From: Kingdonia uniflora
Lineage: Eukaryota > Streptophyta > Magnoliopsida > Ranunculales > Circaeasteraceae
NCBI GenBank assembly: GCA_014058105.1
Contig: JACGCM010000715.1
Coordinates: 1-64,000 of the forward strand
Direction of reading: 5' to 3'
DNA: 64,000 bases
Shown in pieces: positions 1 to 12,100 of this stretch (position 1 is the stretch's first letter; the number at the start of each line of letters is the position of its first letter). The notes under the pieces are model-generated. The model worked only from the letters and a program-made list of their open reading frames with translations. It was not told the origin of the DNA and did no database searches. The position numbers were made by a program, and so were the translations under genes.

Positions 1-3000
1 GTATCCTGCCTTTTTTGGTCGAATATAAAACAAGTACGTTTTTTGATCTAGTTGTACCAGTAGGGTAAACAGTATATAGGAGAGATTTAGGCGATGATAA
101 ATGTAGGCACGGTGTGTGATGTAAAAAAAAAGAATAAGGAAAAACGAATGGCAACACTAATAAACAATTAGATTTCGTTAGGAGGGATAAGAATTGATCG
201 AGGGTGGAAGGAAATATGGTTGGATGGGTTACGGAGAACGGGGGTATGGGAGACTTCGATTGTAAGGGACATGCCAACATATGCTAAATTCGACAGCGGG
301 GACATGTCAGGGGTTAGGTTAGTGGGCGGTGAGGCCATAGGTAGTGTCTTCGGTATGGGAATGGGTGGAGGCGGGGGGATCGGTGAGTGATGTCGGTGGC
401 GCGGGTAGGGTGCAGAGGCCTATGGTCGAAGGAAGAGGCTTTCGAAAGGTATGACAGGTACAGGCGCGGGTTTAGAAGGGGATCGAGCGGTTCGAGGGAA
501 TTAGGAAAATCTGTTGACAGGGAAAAAGTGGTGGCAACACACGTGGGTATAAGTAGGGGCAGTCTAGTAAAAACATATAGTATCTAAAAAATGGGGGGGG
601 GGGGAAGTGAGAGAAGGAGTGGGGGTGGTATAGTAATGAGGATGTTGGGGGGGCAACCTGAGTGGTTAGGGGCTCATTCAGAGGGCGAGAGAGATGAGGC
701 CAACACTATTCTAATCAAATAGAGATTAACTAGGTAAGAGAGAAAGAACCACCTTGTTGTTCCAAAGAAATAGCAAGAAATGCCTTATAGATGTGGATTT
801 ATTCTTGGGACACATTCAACTTCATCAAAACCGGTATGTCTTTTTACCCTTCATTATGATATAAACTGTATTTTTGTCTGTTTTGATGGGAGGAGGGGGT
901 GGGTGTTGTTGTGACGTCGGAAGGGCAAACTGGGGTTAGGCGTAAGAGACAAGGCTGGAGTCCGGCGCAGACGTGAATTGCAGACTGGACATGCTTTAGA
1001 GAGTAGAGGAGATAATATTAGAATATTCAGTTGTGGGAACTTCGATGAGTGAGACGTGGGTAGGTAATAGTACCATAGGATCCGAAACGTGATACTCGAA
1101 TATATCGAGCTAATGCAATTCAGTTTTCTGTAGGGTATAATGCGTACCCGTTGAGTTCGAGGAATGAAGATGTTGATAACGAAGTGAAACGGCCGGAAGT
1201 CATTTGGTTGTGAGGGAGCGAGCATCAATGTGGAGAGTTACAAATTCAATAGACGCGCTCTGGCCGTGTAGCAGGATCCGATGCCAGTACCATGGAGATG
1301 GTTAAAGTAGGTTCAGTTAGTCGGAGAGAGTGGACGAGAAGAGGAAGGGAAAGAAAAAGGACGCGGGGGATAGGGTAGTGGGTCTGGGCTTCGAATAGTC
1401 GGAGGATGATAGGGATGAAGGAGAAAGAGGAGAGGAGAGAGTGATAGTAGTAAAGTAAGATGAGTAGAATATGTGGGACAGGTATTACCTAAGGAAAAAG
1501 GCGAGGCTTTTGTTGTTGTAGAGGTTATGGTAAAACATGGATGAGAGGAAGGGATTATTTTGTGGTACCGTAGGGGCGAATATTCATGTAGAATTTTCCT
1601 CATTAGGAATCATGACGTTCAGGGGGACGATTCGCTTAGAGATGCGGCGGACCCCTTCAGAGGTGGTAATAGTTAGTGCTTACATTTTTGGATGTTGCTG
1701 CGCTGCCAGATGATATGATAATGTTATTGAGTAATAAGGGTGGATCGAAGGTATGAATAGAGTGAGGCGGGAAGGGAGGTTTTAATCGAGTGAGTTCGAA
1801 TAGGGTCGTTTACTCGAAGATTAAAGGCAAATAGCAAGTAGGGGAAGATCACATCCAGTACCATTCGACAAGCCGTAGGATTCGACTTGGCTTGATGGCG
1901 CGGGTTGGGATAAAGATTTGTGTAGAGAAGGGGCAGTAGGCGATACCAATAGGGAGGTAGATTGCGTTGAAGAATAGTTGGTCAAGCTAAGGAAGTTAAT
2001 AGTCGAATTCTTGGTCATGTTGGTTCAATAGATTGTTACTTTCAATTCGTTGTTTTGCAGTCCCGCCACTAATGAACTAAAATACCGAGGACCTATATCG
2101 AAACCGTATCAACTAGAGTGAGGATGGGCTGAATAAGTGTGTCAGAAGCTGGGCAACATTCTAAGAAAAAGATGAAAGAAGCCGGAACGTATGAGAGATG
2201 TACCGGTGGTAAGTGGTCCATCGAGGGGGAGACAAGGCAGGTAACATCTATAGAGGTAGTGATTGATTACAACAATCTGACGTAAAAGGCAAGTTTCATA
2301 CAGCAGATTGTCGAAGGAGTGCCCATTATTGACTCGGTCGACCGTACCGAGGTGTTCAATAAGTAGCGAAGCAGGCCCACACAAAGGAAAGGGGAAGCAC
2401 GTCAAGGATCGACCGTTAAGTTGCCGAAGACAATAGCCGAAAGCGGGTCATGAGCAGGATTGCAGAAGTGATGTACCCGGGCCAAGCTAGGCGCTCCGGC
2501 CGAATAGAGGAGGAATTCTAGCAACCAAGAGTAGATGTAAATCTGTTGTGCCACAAACCCAGAAGAAGCAGGGCGGCGTTGTGAGGGTGGTTAGTGAAAA
2601 TTTTATGTCTTGGGAAATGTCTGACTAGTCGAGGTGTTATGATATGTGCAAATGCATGCTGTAATTCGTTAAGAGAGCACAAAAAAGGCATCGAGTGAGG
2701 GCTTAAAATAGGCGAGGGACGGGGAGTGAGCTCACGAAGGGGATCATTGTCTTGTAGACTAAATCGGAGAGTAGAGCGAGAACGTGCGTTAGTTCCGATA
2801 TGGCAAGGAGAACCAAGGCTTTTTTGTGTCGCCAAGTGTGATGCGCAGGGTGGTAGTACTGGAGGCCAAGTAGTAAGCAAGATGAGCATTACGAAAATAT
2901 GTATGCGACTTCAGTGATGTTCGATCTAGAGTGTGAGTGTGTTAGAATGAAGGTTTGTGGATAGGTTGGGATCTGACCTACAATTTTTGAACTCTACCCC

Positions 3001-3316
3001 CTGAGGAGGATCCTATAGTCGAGGATTGTTACAAGCAGGAGGGGATGAAGGCAACCCTGCAGTCTGGCGCAAAAATACGGAGGCACGACTATAGGAGAGA
3101 ACCCTGGTGGTAAAGGAATTAATACGCGCAGGGAACTCCTGTGTCTGACTTGAATGTTTTGAGAGAAGGAAAAACTTTGTTTGCTCTGGTTGAATGTATA
3201 ACTTTTTGGGTGGATGTATATGAATATTCCAAAAATTTGGTTGATAGTCGATATTAATGGTTTTTGTATGATCAAAAGTTAATGTAACTGGAGAATGATG
3301 AAAAAATGAAGGTGGT
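1..3316. other. Uncharacterised distal part of element D
   Basis: This stretch lies downstream of D's integrase and tandem repeats, so by position it should be D's 3' region. The top strand is strongly purine- and G-rich. Reading frames are short and broken on both strands, and none matches a family I recognise. The best + strand candidate is near 2142-2917, a charged, stop-ridden stretch that could be the remains of an antisense ORF like those in elements A, B and C, but I could not align it to them. I looked for a second copy of the D LTR here and did not find one, so D's 3' LTR is probably left of the window. Confidence 0.35.
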
Positions 3317-3883
3317 TGAAATTGAAACCAGATGTTCTAGAACTAATGCATCCCGAGTGTCCGTTTGTCGGACCATTCGCCCTTTGGGAGTACTCGATTG
3401 GAACCTTGAAAAACTTGCGGGTCGTCCATAAGATCAGTCGGTCGAAGGGTTGACGGGAAATTAGGTTTTTTCGGACCAAATCAAGAAGTTCCATGACTTC
3501 GAGGTGCCCCCAGGTATATGTTCGGGTTTGAACCTATACTAAGCATAAATTGTCGGCCTCATACAAACCCGAGTGTCGGTTGTCGACCATAATGCCACTC
3601 GGGGGGCCTCGAATTAAAACTGAAAAGTCTGGGTTACCCCAAGTATCAGTAGTTCGAAAATACGCGGGACTGGGATACTGCGTTTGACTAAATTAAGAAG
3701 TTTACAGGATTTCGGGTCACCCCTGGGTATTCTATACGCGGGTTTGAGCCTACACTAGCTAATGTGGTCGACTCAATGCCCTCGGGGTGCTCAAATCTGG
3801 AACCTCCTTGAAAAATTGAGGTAGCCCCCCACGTATAAGTCAGGACAAGGGTGGATTGGATATTGTTTGGACCAATCAAGAAG
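3317..3883. repeat. Three imperfect tandem repeats (about 170-210 bp) 3' of D integrase
   Basis: Three units end in the same words: 'accaaatcaagaag' near 3488, 'actaaattaagaag' near 3700 and 'accaatcaagaag' near 3883. After each of the first two comes a 'cgggtttgarcctacact'-like block. Spacing between the aagaag words is about 212 and then 183 bases, so the units vary in length. Tandem repeats between pol and the 3' LTR are a known trait of Tat-lineage plant gypsy elements, which supports assigning this block to D. Confidence 0.65.
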
Positions 3884-4029
3884 TTGCCAGGATATCTGAG
3901 ATGAGTAAAGGGAGAAAAAAAAAATATGTTCTTAATTATACTCATTACATCAATTGTAAGGAGGGTTGACGCGGTATGTGTATGAAAACTAGCTGCATCG
4001 TGTCCAAGGATTAGGTCGGGGTTCCGCAG

Positions 4030-5868
4030 CTTCAGTATAAGTAAAAACGGTTCCTAAATCGGTTTTGCGTAATGAATAAGGGTCTTCCCGGAGATTCACT
4101 AAATGCCAGGATTGTGATGTTTCGAGGGGGAAGGGTGTCAATCGTCGAAGTACCAAATCACCTATTGAAACTCATGCTCAAACCTTTTATTGTAGGAATT
4201 TGGAGGAAAGATCTGATACTCGTCTGAGGTTAGCTAAGGCTCGGTCTCGGTTTCTCCATCCATACATATTGCATCCGATCGAATATGGTCTTGATCGGGA
4301 AGATCAGGTTTGGTTGTGGGTCCATCAAATTGATAGGCAAAAATAGTTTGGTATGGTAGGCCAAGAGGAAAGAAGTAATGCCAGCGGCCAGGCGAGGGTT
4401 GTGGGCGGGTTAAGCAAAAGTACAGGTTTGTCATTCTGAACCCAACGCTCTTTTCTGCTCGTCTGCGGCTTCTAGACCAAGACTATAGTTTGTTGATGCT
4501 TGACCTGACCATTCCCTTGTGGGGAATAGGGTTTATAGAAAGGGAGATGTGATCTTATATTTTGGGAACGTCAAACGTGGTTTTCTATGAAACGATAGCC
4601 ATGTCGCATCGAATCATATGGGGGAGCCGAAAGCGAGTAATAATATTTTCCATAGGAACTTGCTGACCCTTTCTTCCCTGTTCGAACATAAAGGTACATG
4701 CCTGCACCAGTAGTATAATAGTCGGTGGCGTTATATGTTTCTGCTGCCCGAAGCCTTGGGAAAAGGGCCTACTAGATCAATGGCACATCTCTTAAAATGG
4801 CAAGTGAATTGGATGCTGTGGAGGTTCTTAGGAGGGGTTGCGAAGGTAATGGGCGTACCGTTGGATTTGTCACAGTATTCGCATACGCTTTGGCATCTTT
4901 CTCATATTTCAGCCAGACGACCTGTGTGATTGTATAGAGGGAGCCATGGATCGACTAGCGGCATAGGACTGTAGTTGCCTTTGTAGAGTAGTAAGGAGGT
5001 TGTGGCTTCGCATTGGGAAAATGAAACAGAGGTGTAAGGCATTTGGTGAACTTATGTTGTTAGATGCTTTTGAGGGAGGGTGTAAGTGGTAGTTTCCAGT
5101 GAACGAGGTGCTTGGCTTTGAGGTCCTCGGTAGAGTAGAAACTATTGAAGTATACAAGGAAGGGTAGTGTGCCCGCTCAGGATTGAGACTCCGCCCCCAG
5201 TACAAGTATTGATGGTGTGACTTCCATTCTAGTCGATACTTGGGCATTCAAAGTACTTCGATATTGGAGGGTTCAAGTTCAGACGGGCCTAATATGGCGT
5301 TGTGAGTGGTAAGCGAGGGTGTCGGCATGTCAGTTTACCCGAGGGTCTGTGTAACGAGATTTTGTTAGAAAAATAATCCAAGCGTGGCGGACGAATACTG
5401 TGGACTCAGCAATGCGACCATTTGCCTAGTTTTTGCTGGTCTACTATCATTGAAGCAAGCTGGAAAATCAGTAAATACAGTAGTTTGGGGCCAAAAGGCG
5501 AGGGTGAAGAGATGACATGTAGCAAAGCTTAGTATTTGGCGTCATTGTTGGTACATTCAAGTTTAAACTTGATGGCCTTTCGATTCGGTAGTTTAAAGGT
5601 GTGACGGGACGATACCTAGCCCAAACTATTTGGTCTTGGATCCACTGTAAAATAGACGCCAGCCCGTGAGGCTCAAAGGGTTCCCTTATTCGGGCTAATC
5701 TTGATAAATTGTCTTGTGTTCTTCCCAGTTGATGTCTTCGACCAGGAAAGTCGACACGGAAAGGAAGACTGCTTGAGCCCTTTGATGGAGACCTATTTTT
5801 GAGGTTATATCATGTTAACGAGGTAGATTAGATATTGTTTACATATCTGGATTAACTTTTTTACTAAG
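4030..5868 (-). pseudogene. Element D pol, distal part: RNase H end, second RNase H and integrase
   Basis: This continues D's pol, which was cut by element A at 5868/19823. Reading the minus strand across several frames, the end of the gypsy RNase H comes first. A second RNase H-like segment follows, with a TNNDAKY box near 5530 (usual form TNNEAEYEALL). Then come an integrase zinc-finger-like stretch (about 4990-4850), the catalytic-core start IDLVGPFPKA near 4770 and a PQGNGQVKHQQ segment near 4500, the usual region of the third acidic residue. Frameshifts and stops are frequent, so no product is expected. The second RNase H is the mark of the Tat lineage. The C-terminal integrase fades out near 4030. 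Confidence 0.7.
5864..5868. repeat. Left target-site duplication of element A (CTAAG)
   Basis: CTAAG lies directly against the left LTR end of element A. The same five bases lie against the right end at 19823-19827, as expected for gypsy integrase. Confidence 0.9.
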
Positions 5869-6420
5869 TGTAATGGCCAAATTCCGTAAGTCAAATGGCT
5901 TGGACATTCGTGCACACCAATGAGCCTGTACAGATATTTAATGGAGAAGGAATAAGAAAATGAAACATGCAATGTTAGGTGGAAAAATCTGAATAGCTGG
6001 TGGAAAAACAACAACTGTATAACGAATGTTTATGAAGTAATCTTAGTTGCTGAGGCGGAACGGTTAGTACAAGTGAATCTCTAGTATAGAAATGCTTTTA
6101 ATTTGTAACAAAGAAGTCATGAATTTTTTGGTCCCTTGTTTGTAACCCTTTCTTTCTATAGGTTTTTTCCGCAGCTCTTCATTGTGAGGAACATGATTTT
6201 CGAATAATCCGGGAGTGGCTAGTGACTGACTAACTGACGCGTTCGTGGGAGAAGGTGATTTTGAATGGATAGCTTTTCAGTTTAAGTTAGGCCCACATTC
6301 TGACAGCCGTGGGGTTAGGATGGAATGTTGAATGGGGAAATGTGTTAGAGGTTGGTTTGAGCGAAAGTAATTCGAACTAGAGTGAGCTCGACTTGGGAAA
6401 GATAGCGGATAGGCCCCTCA
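5869..6420 (-). repeat. 3' LTR of element A
   Basis: It aligns along its length with 19249-19822. It starts TGTAATGGCCAAATTC on the + strand, which is the LTR's 3' end, and finishes AGGCCCCTCA, the LTR's 5' end. Many substitutions separate the two copies. Confidence 0.88.
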
Positions 6421-6720
6421 ATAGAATCCCTTGCAATAAAGTCAGTTGGCTTGGTTAAGAAACGATAAACTTGTAAAGTGGTTGGAAAGTTTTTGAAAAG
6501 TCATGCGTAAGAATAATGACGGTTTGGAAATGAGTGAATTAATGAAGATGTTGATGTAATGTAGTGATGTTATGATATAAAAAGTTGCATCCGTAATGAA
6601 TATGATTTGGTAAAAACGTACTGGATATAAATGTTAGTGTATTTAAAGGACAGTATTGGTTTGAGACGCAGGGTGGGAGGTACGGTGCTGTTGTTGTGAA
6701 ATTCCTGAAAAAATTTGTCA
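6421..6720. promoter_or_regulatory. Spacer with TATA-like box for antisense ORF3 of A
   Basis: This gap lies between the 3' LTR and aORF3. A GATATAAATG box near 6622-6631 on the + strand lies about 100 bases before the aORF3 start codon. Element B has TATATAAATA about 70-75 bases before its aORF3 start. Nothing else is recognisable in the gap. Confidence 0.45.
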
Positions 6721-6910
6721 ATGGTGAAAACTCGTAGCATGTCCTTGAAAGAGAGGATTGCATTCCGAAATGCCAGAGTGAAGTGAAAGACTTCGGGGAC
6801 CAAATAATTGGAGATGCATATCCACTCATGTTCTCCATGTTCAAGGTTTCGGAAGATGAATCGATTGAAGCGGAGAGAATTCTACTGCAAGTAGAGGTGT
6901 ATGGTGTCAT
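6721..6910 (+). pseudogene. Antisense ORF3 of element A (small conserved protein, broken)
   Basis: The frame opens MVKTRSMSLKERIAF and lies antisense to the retrotransposon. It matches B's aORF3 (MVKTRRMFLEEGIAV, 42175-41966) through the shared start, an Arg/Lys-rich helix-like stretch, an LEM motif and an Ala-Glu-rich end. In A it is broken by stops from about residue 23. The family is unknown to me. Conservation in three elements (A, B, C) argues that it was a coding gene carried by the retrotransposon rather than chance. No signal peptide or membrane segment is evident. Confidence 0.6.
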
Positions 6911-7951
6911 ATTTAACAGGCAAGGACGGTGGGGCCTGTCTGGTAACTCTTAGGAAAAATAGGGTTAAGGATACATATGGCAGGGATAGGGTAACTGAAG
7001 GGCGGTTTATTGCTAATTTTGTGCATCATCATGGATTCTAAGATCGGGCCATTTTCATCTCTATCAACTTTTGGTGTTGGTAGTTCAGGAGGAGGGGTGT
7101 GTGTTAGTGGAGGAGGGTGACAACCCGTGGTCTCTACTTCTGTATTTCCATTCATGTCTTTGCGCCCAGGAGGAGGACCTATAGTTCGAGCAATGGTTAT
7201 CAACACTAGGTTAATGCTTGCATAGTGATGTTTGGAAGTTCGCCTAGGCGTTCCAACCAAATTCATGCGAGGGTAGTTTGTTGTTGGCTCCAATTTTCTG
7301 CTTTGCAGCGAGGTATAAAAAGATCACTGGAATGAAGCTAAGAAGAAGTGGCGGGGAATTGCAGCGGGCAGCGGAATGCTTGAATGAACTGTGACTTTCA
7401 AAAATTGGGAGAAAAAATTATTATGTAAAGTAGTTGGAGTTCGGTTCTGAGATGGATTAAATGTTTTTGTTAGTATACCTGAGTCGATTTGTTTTTTACT
7501 GAAAACTGGTATTATAAAATGTTATGTAGGGTTTGATATGATATAATTTTTTTTATTCATTACTATTGTATGCAGATAGATAAATGGTTCTGGAATCAAT
7601 GAATTATGTAGGATGTGTGAAATAAATACGAGTTATGAATATTAGGACACATGTTTATTGTGTGTTGAAATGACGGATAATATTGCTGACAAATAAACGT
7701 TGCGGATTATAAGTACAAGTAGAGCTGCTACAGGTCGATTCGAATTAGAACTCTGGAAAAATAAGCTCGTTTTTCTGATGAATAATGTAATGCAGGTACT
7801 GGAGGAGGGATAGGTCAAATAATCCTATGTCAAGATTCTGAGGTGTCTGTTACGAGATTCAAGGGTTAACAACTCATGTTTCTAGGGGAGAGTGAGTAAA
7901 AACGTATGAATAAGGGCAAAATATTGTGGAAAAATGGAAAAAGAGATTAGG
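6911..7951. other. A antisense-gene spacer
   Basis: There is no clear gene here. The stretch near 7045-7150 is rich in GGAGGAGG. It aligns by eye with the minus strand of B near 41760-41850, in both cases after a shared 'ttcatctctaycaact' stretch. It may be a Gly-rich exon or untranslated part of the antisense gene set. The remainder is AT-rich with no motif I recognise. Confidence 0.35.
7904..7917 (+). promoter_or_regulatory. TATA-like box before antisense ORF2 of A
   Basis: GTATGAATAAGGG here corresponds to GTATAAATAAGGG at the same place in B, near 40969-40980. The start codon follows about 40 bases later in both. In A the box has one change (TATAAATA to TATGAATA). Confidence 0.45.
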
Positions 7952-8165
7952 ATGGTTACGGACTCGATTCAGGAATTTATCTGCTATTAAAGGACGAATA
8001 ACTATAAAGGAGGCTAATGGAGGGGAGAAGATTTTGGTTTTGTGCTTGGTATCAGCTGAGCTTCAAGTGTAGGTAGTGTCCAGCTAGAAAGAATAGATGT
8101 AAGGAGTAGGGAAACTGAGTACGCGAGTTTTCTATGAGGATGCTTTCAGGAAATAGTGAGGGACA
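7952..8165 (+). pseudogene. Antisense ORF2 of element A (degenerate)
   Basis: The nucleotide sequence aligns with B's aORF2 (40931-40710). Both have the start ATGGT, the segment around 'gactcgat', and a downstream 'cgagtttt...atgaggatgct' region that fits 'cgagtatg...atgaagagctg' in B. In A the frame is interrupted early. In B and C it encodes a small charged protein beginning with an MV(R/W)(T/S)RS-type start. The function is unknown. Confidence 0.5.
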
Positions 8166-9180
8166 GGTAGATCGAAAAGTGATGGTGGTGTATTGCTAAG
8201 GTGGAGGATGTCACCATCATATGATTTGTCTAGATGTTTGTATAAGTGTTTATCAAAATAACTATACGTTTGTTGAATTAATAAAAAAGATTGTAATCAG
8301 TCGGATCATTATAGTTGAAATTTGTTTTAAGACTTTTTTGGCTATAATTTGAAAAATTTTCTAGCGTTGAAAAATGACATCACTCACTTAAGTATGATAA
8401 AGAAGGAAAGAGGAAAACAAATGAAGAAGCAGAAACCTTTCGTTTTGTTTATTACGGTAAAACTGTAGAAATCTGATATACAGGTGAGTAAGTCATGAGT
8501 GTCTGAAGGTCAGGAATAGATGATGGAACAGGAGAGAAAAAAATGTTAAAAAATGAGGGGAGGTGAATGATGTAAAGGTAAGTTTTGGTAAAAAAAGGGA
8601 CAAAGTGTCTGGAAAGGGTTAGTGGGAAAGGACGCCTCGGTTCCAAACCCCCGAGGACGCGGTCGGGCGAGGTGCAATAACTGGCAGAGTTAGAGATGAG
8701 AAAGGATAATAGTGCTTCTCGTCACAATCACCATTTTTTTAACTTCTGCAAATTGAAGAACACACAGAGAGAGAGGTCAAAAAAATCTGCAGGGGATATG
8801 ACCAAGAGAGTTTTGAAGTGAAATCAACGGTTGAAGAAGGCGGAAAGATAGGGATTACGTAGGTGGTGATACAATAGCGTCTTGACGGGAAGGATTGGCG
8901 TACTGTGCATCTCATTCGGACAAGAAGGTTAGAGAGAGGACACAGTATGTTGTTCGTTTGGAAAACTGTAATCGTATGGTTTAAGCCAAGCAAATTTAGA
9001 AACAAGATCTAATGCATCTATGTAATTTTTACATATTCGCAGAATATATTAAAAGGTATATATTGTGGGAAATTGTCGACATATACAAAAATAATTGATA
9101 GTATTTAAATTGTATGTGGGGCAAGCGTGAGGGGAATAGTGCAGGGCTGAAAACCTTCCTGTGGAAAAATTGGGTCGGCG
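8166..9180. other. Gene-poor spacer in the antisense region of A
   Basis: This is AT-rich sequence between aORF2 and aORF1 of element A. B has the small ORF 40300-40019 at this position, but I could not find a convincing match here. No repeat or motif is recognised. Confidence 0.4.
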
Positions 9181-12100
9181 ATGGTAGTTCATCTGTTAAG
9201 ATGGTCAAACCTTGGCAGAACGACTAAGTCTGATAGTGAGGTTAAAAGTGATCAGAGCAATTTAGGGTTTTCCGGCCAATTGATATAATATCTCTGGTTC
9301 TGATGCCTTGCGGAATTTGTAGGCTAAGTAGCCATAGGAGGGAAGTGGGGTAACTGTTTAGATGATGTCGGTAGGCAGTTTTTGAGGGGCTGCACTGGTA
9401 GCAAACAAACGGCGGGGAAGAGTTATTTTTAGTTGGTTGGCTGACTTGAAAGATGAAAAATGTGATAGGGGTATGATGAATCGATTGAGTTAGAATACTC
9501 GATGGTGATGTCGGAGTGACCTCCTAGAGGATTTTTGTGTTACTTGTCTCAATTAGATTAAGAGATGAGTCTTCCACTACCAATGTGGCGAAGGGGATTA
9601 TGAATGCCAATAAGGGGCATGTCGTTCATTGAGGGAATATGTGGGAGGTTATAACGTGTGGCAAGCATCTGAACAAACAATGGCGAAAGGAGGGGAAAAA
9701 GTGATGGGAGGAGAAAGATAACCCCTGAGGACATTTTGCAGTTTTTTGGGTGAAGAATTATAAGGCTAGTGGTGGGTCATATTTTTATGTGAGCGCAACT
9801 CGGCGTCGCTTCTTCGATCTAAATCTTGCAGGTCGAACCTAGAATGACAACGTCATATAGGTGAAGGGTAATTGCCTTTAGAGAGATGACGAAGAACTTT
9901 TGGACCTTCGGTTTAGAACTGTAAAGCAAAGTAAGTATAGCCATGCATAGATAAAATTATTGCTATATTTGAATTGATACATTTAATAGATAATAAAATG
10001 TTGTGCATGGCAGGTGTGAAGTCCCCAGTGAAAAGGAAATAGTCATTGTTGGACGAAGTTGCGGAGGAGGAAGCTGAGCTTGAATTTTTGTTAGAAGGAT
10101 TCGGCCTCAGTAGAAAGAAGAGGGTTGATAGTAGGTCGAAGAAGGTTCAGAAAGCTCAGTCAACCAAGTCGATGGTAGGTGATGAGGATGGGAAGAAGCA
10201 AGTAACTGGTGGGGAAGGTCAAACAAACTTGGCCAAGACCCCTGGCATAGATAGCTCAGTCCAACCAGAACCCCTTTAGTTAAGTAAAATAGCTCAAAAA
10301 TATCTAAAAAAGCAGATGTTAAAAGCTTTGCCGACCTCTGGTACCATTGGAAGTGGTGAGAGGCGACCTGCTGCGGTAGATGATCTCAAAGAGGTCAAGG
10401 AAAGGGCCAGGTTGGCGGCTCTTCATGGAGAGGAAAATACGAGCAAGATGGTAAGCTTATATTATGTAAAAGAGTTGTTTAATGCGGTTCGAGCTAATCA
10501 CTGAGATCGATTTTAGGTTTTACAGGTTGCTCGCTTAGTTAAGGGGACTTGGCTCAGCATTGAGGAGGAAAAATATGAGCTAAAGAAGGAGAAGATCGAG
10601 CTGGAGAAGAAACTAGCTCGAGCCAGGACTGATGCTCTGAAGGAAGCTAAGCAACTGGATGCTCTGAAAGCTTCCCATGCCGTGGCCATTTATCAGCTGC
10701 AGGTGGAGGCACGAGTCAATCTGGATGAGATGGTGGAGGTGCGTGGCAGGCTAGGGCGCCACTTGATGCTAAAGGGCTATTCTGAGGTGGAGGTAAAAAC
10801 CGTTAAGGCGGACACCTATGTTGAGGAGGGAGATGATGATGAAGTGGAAGTGGTTGGGGTCGTGGATGGTCTGGACGGTGTCTCCCACCTGACGGTGTTT
10901 GACAACCAAGGGGATGACACCGAACACCCGGAGGGTGATAATGAGAAGGTAGTTTAGTGATGTTTTCTTGTATGAATGTTTGTAAACTGTTGTGAGTATG
11001 GAAGAGACTCCTGTAGATTGACTGTTTTATTTACATTTTTATAAACTTCTTGTAGGCACTTAGAGAAATGAGTCTCAAATTAAAAGATCTAGAGTCCGGG
11101 CATGCCAGGGAAAAAAAGATCTCTACAGCCTTGCTGTCTGCGCAAGCGGAGCTACAGGTTAGATTGGAATAGGTCTTTTGACTTGTATGTTATATTGAAA
11201 TTAAGCTGCCAAATAAATAGGATGGTGATGTAGATGTAGATTGAAAATTCTGCTATCAGTTGTAGGAAAAGAACACTAATGTAGTGCATAGGAAAATAAA
11301 TCCAACGCTCTTTATACAAAGTAGCATAGCGAAAAATATGTACCTTAGATTTTGCAATATACCACCTGGAGCGTTTATCTGATAGTGTCCCTCGATGAAA
11401 TAGGAGTCTAAAGGTATTTGCACATTGCAGATGTTAGAAATTATAATCTAGAAATATAACATATATACATATGCATATTGATGGTATCTTGAATCGAACT
11501 GTATACAAAATCTTTATATTATCCAGATCGAATTGGATTCAGCTCGCTCGCGTGAGGATGATGTACTCGAATATAATCGGGAATTTGCAGATGAGTTGGA
11601 TAGGATGAGGGAGGCGAATGAGAATAGAGAGGATCAACACATAAAGGTGCATTTTAAACTTGTGGAGGTAACCCAGGCTGTTTTTGACCTTAATCATAAG
11701 GTCGAAGAGAAAGATGCTGAAATAGGTAAGGGGCTAAAAGAGCTAGCGGAGATGACAGAGGATGCCGCGAAGCTTCAAAGTCAGGTTGACGCATTGATGG
11801 TTAAGTGTAAGTCAGCTAAAATGGCTCAATACCGTATTCAGGCGTTAGAAAGATCGGAGGGACAATTTTGATCTGATCGTCAGAATTGTAGAAATGGGCT
11901 AGAGCGACTGAAACAAAAATTCGTTGAGAAAGACAACGAGCTAAGGGTAGTTCGAGAAAATCTATGAGCTTCGGAAGTAGCAGCTGAACACTTGTTTATA
12001 GCTCTACCTGCCAAGGATATGGAGTTCCAGGAAATGCAACAAAGGTGTAACGATTTAAATGAATGGGTGGCACGACTGAAGACCGTACTGGAGCAAGCCA

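Noticed and set aside
854..2889. Minus-strand open frames of 65-124 residues between 854 and 2889
   Set aside because: They have low-complexity Ser/Leu/Pro-rich composition caused by the G-rich top strand. No motif or consistent start was seen, and none is conserved elsewhere in the window.
3317..3883. Open minus frames (71 and 85 residues) over D's tandem repeats
   Set aside because: They arise from translation of the repeat units and show no conserved protein feature.
6539..7293. Minus-strand frames overlapping the antisense region of A (123, 77 and 126 residues)
   Set aside because: They are shadows of the + strand aORF3 region and the Gly-rich spacer. No homology is shared with B or C in this orientation.
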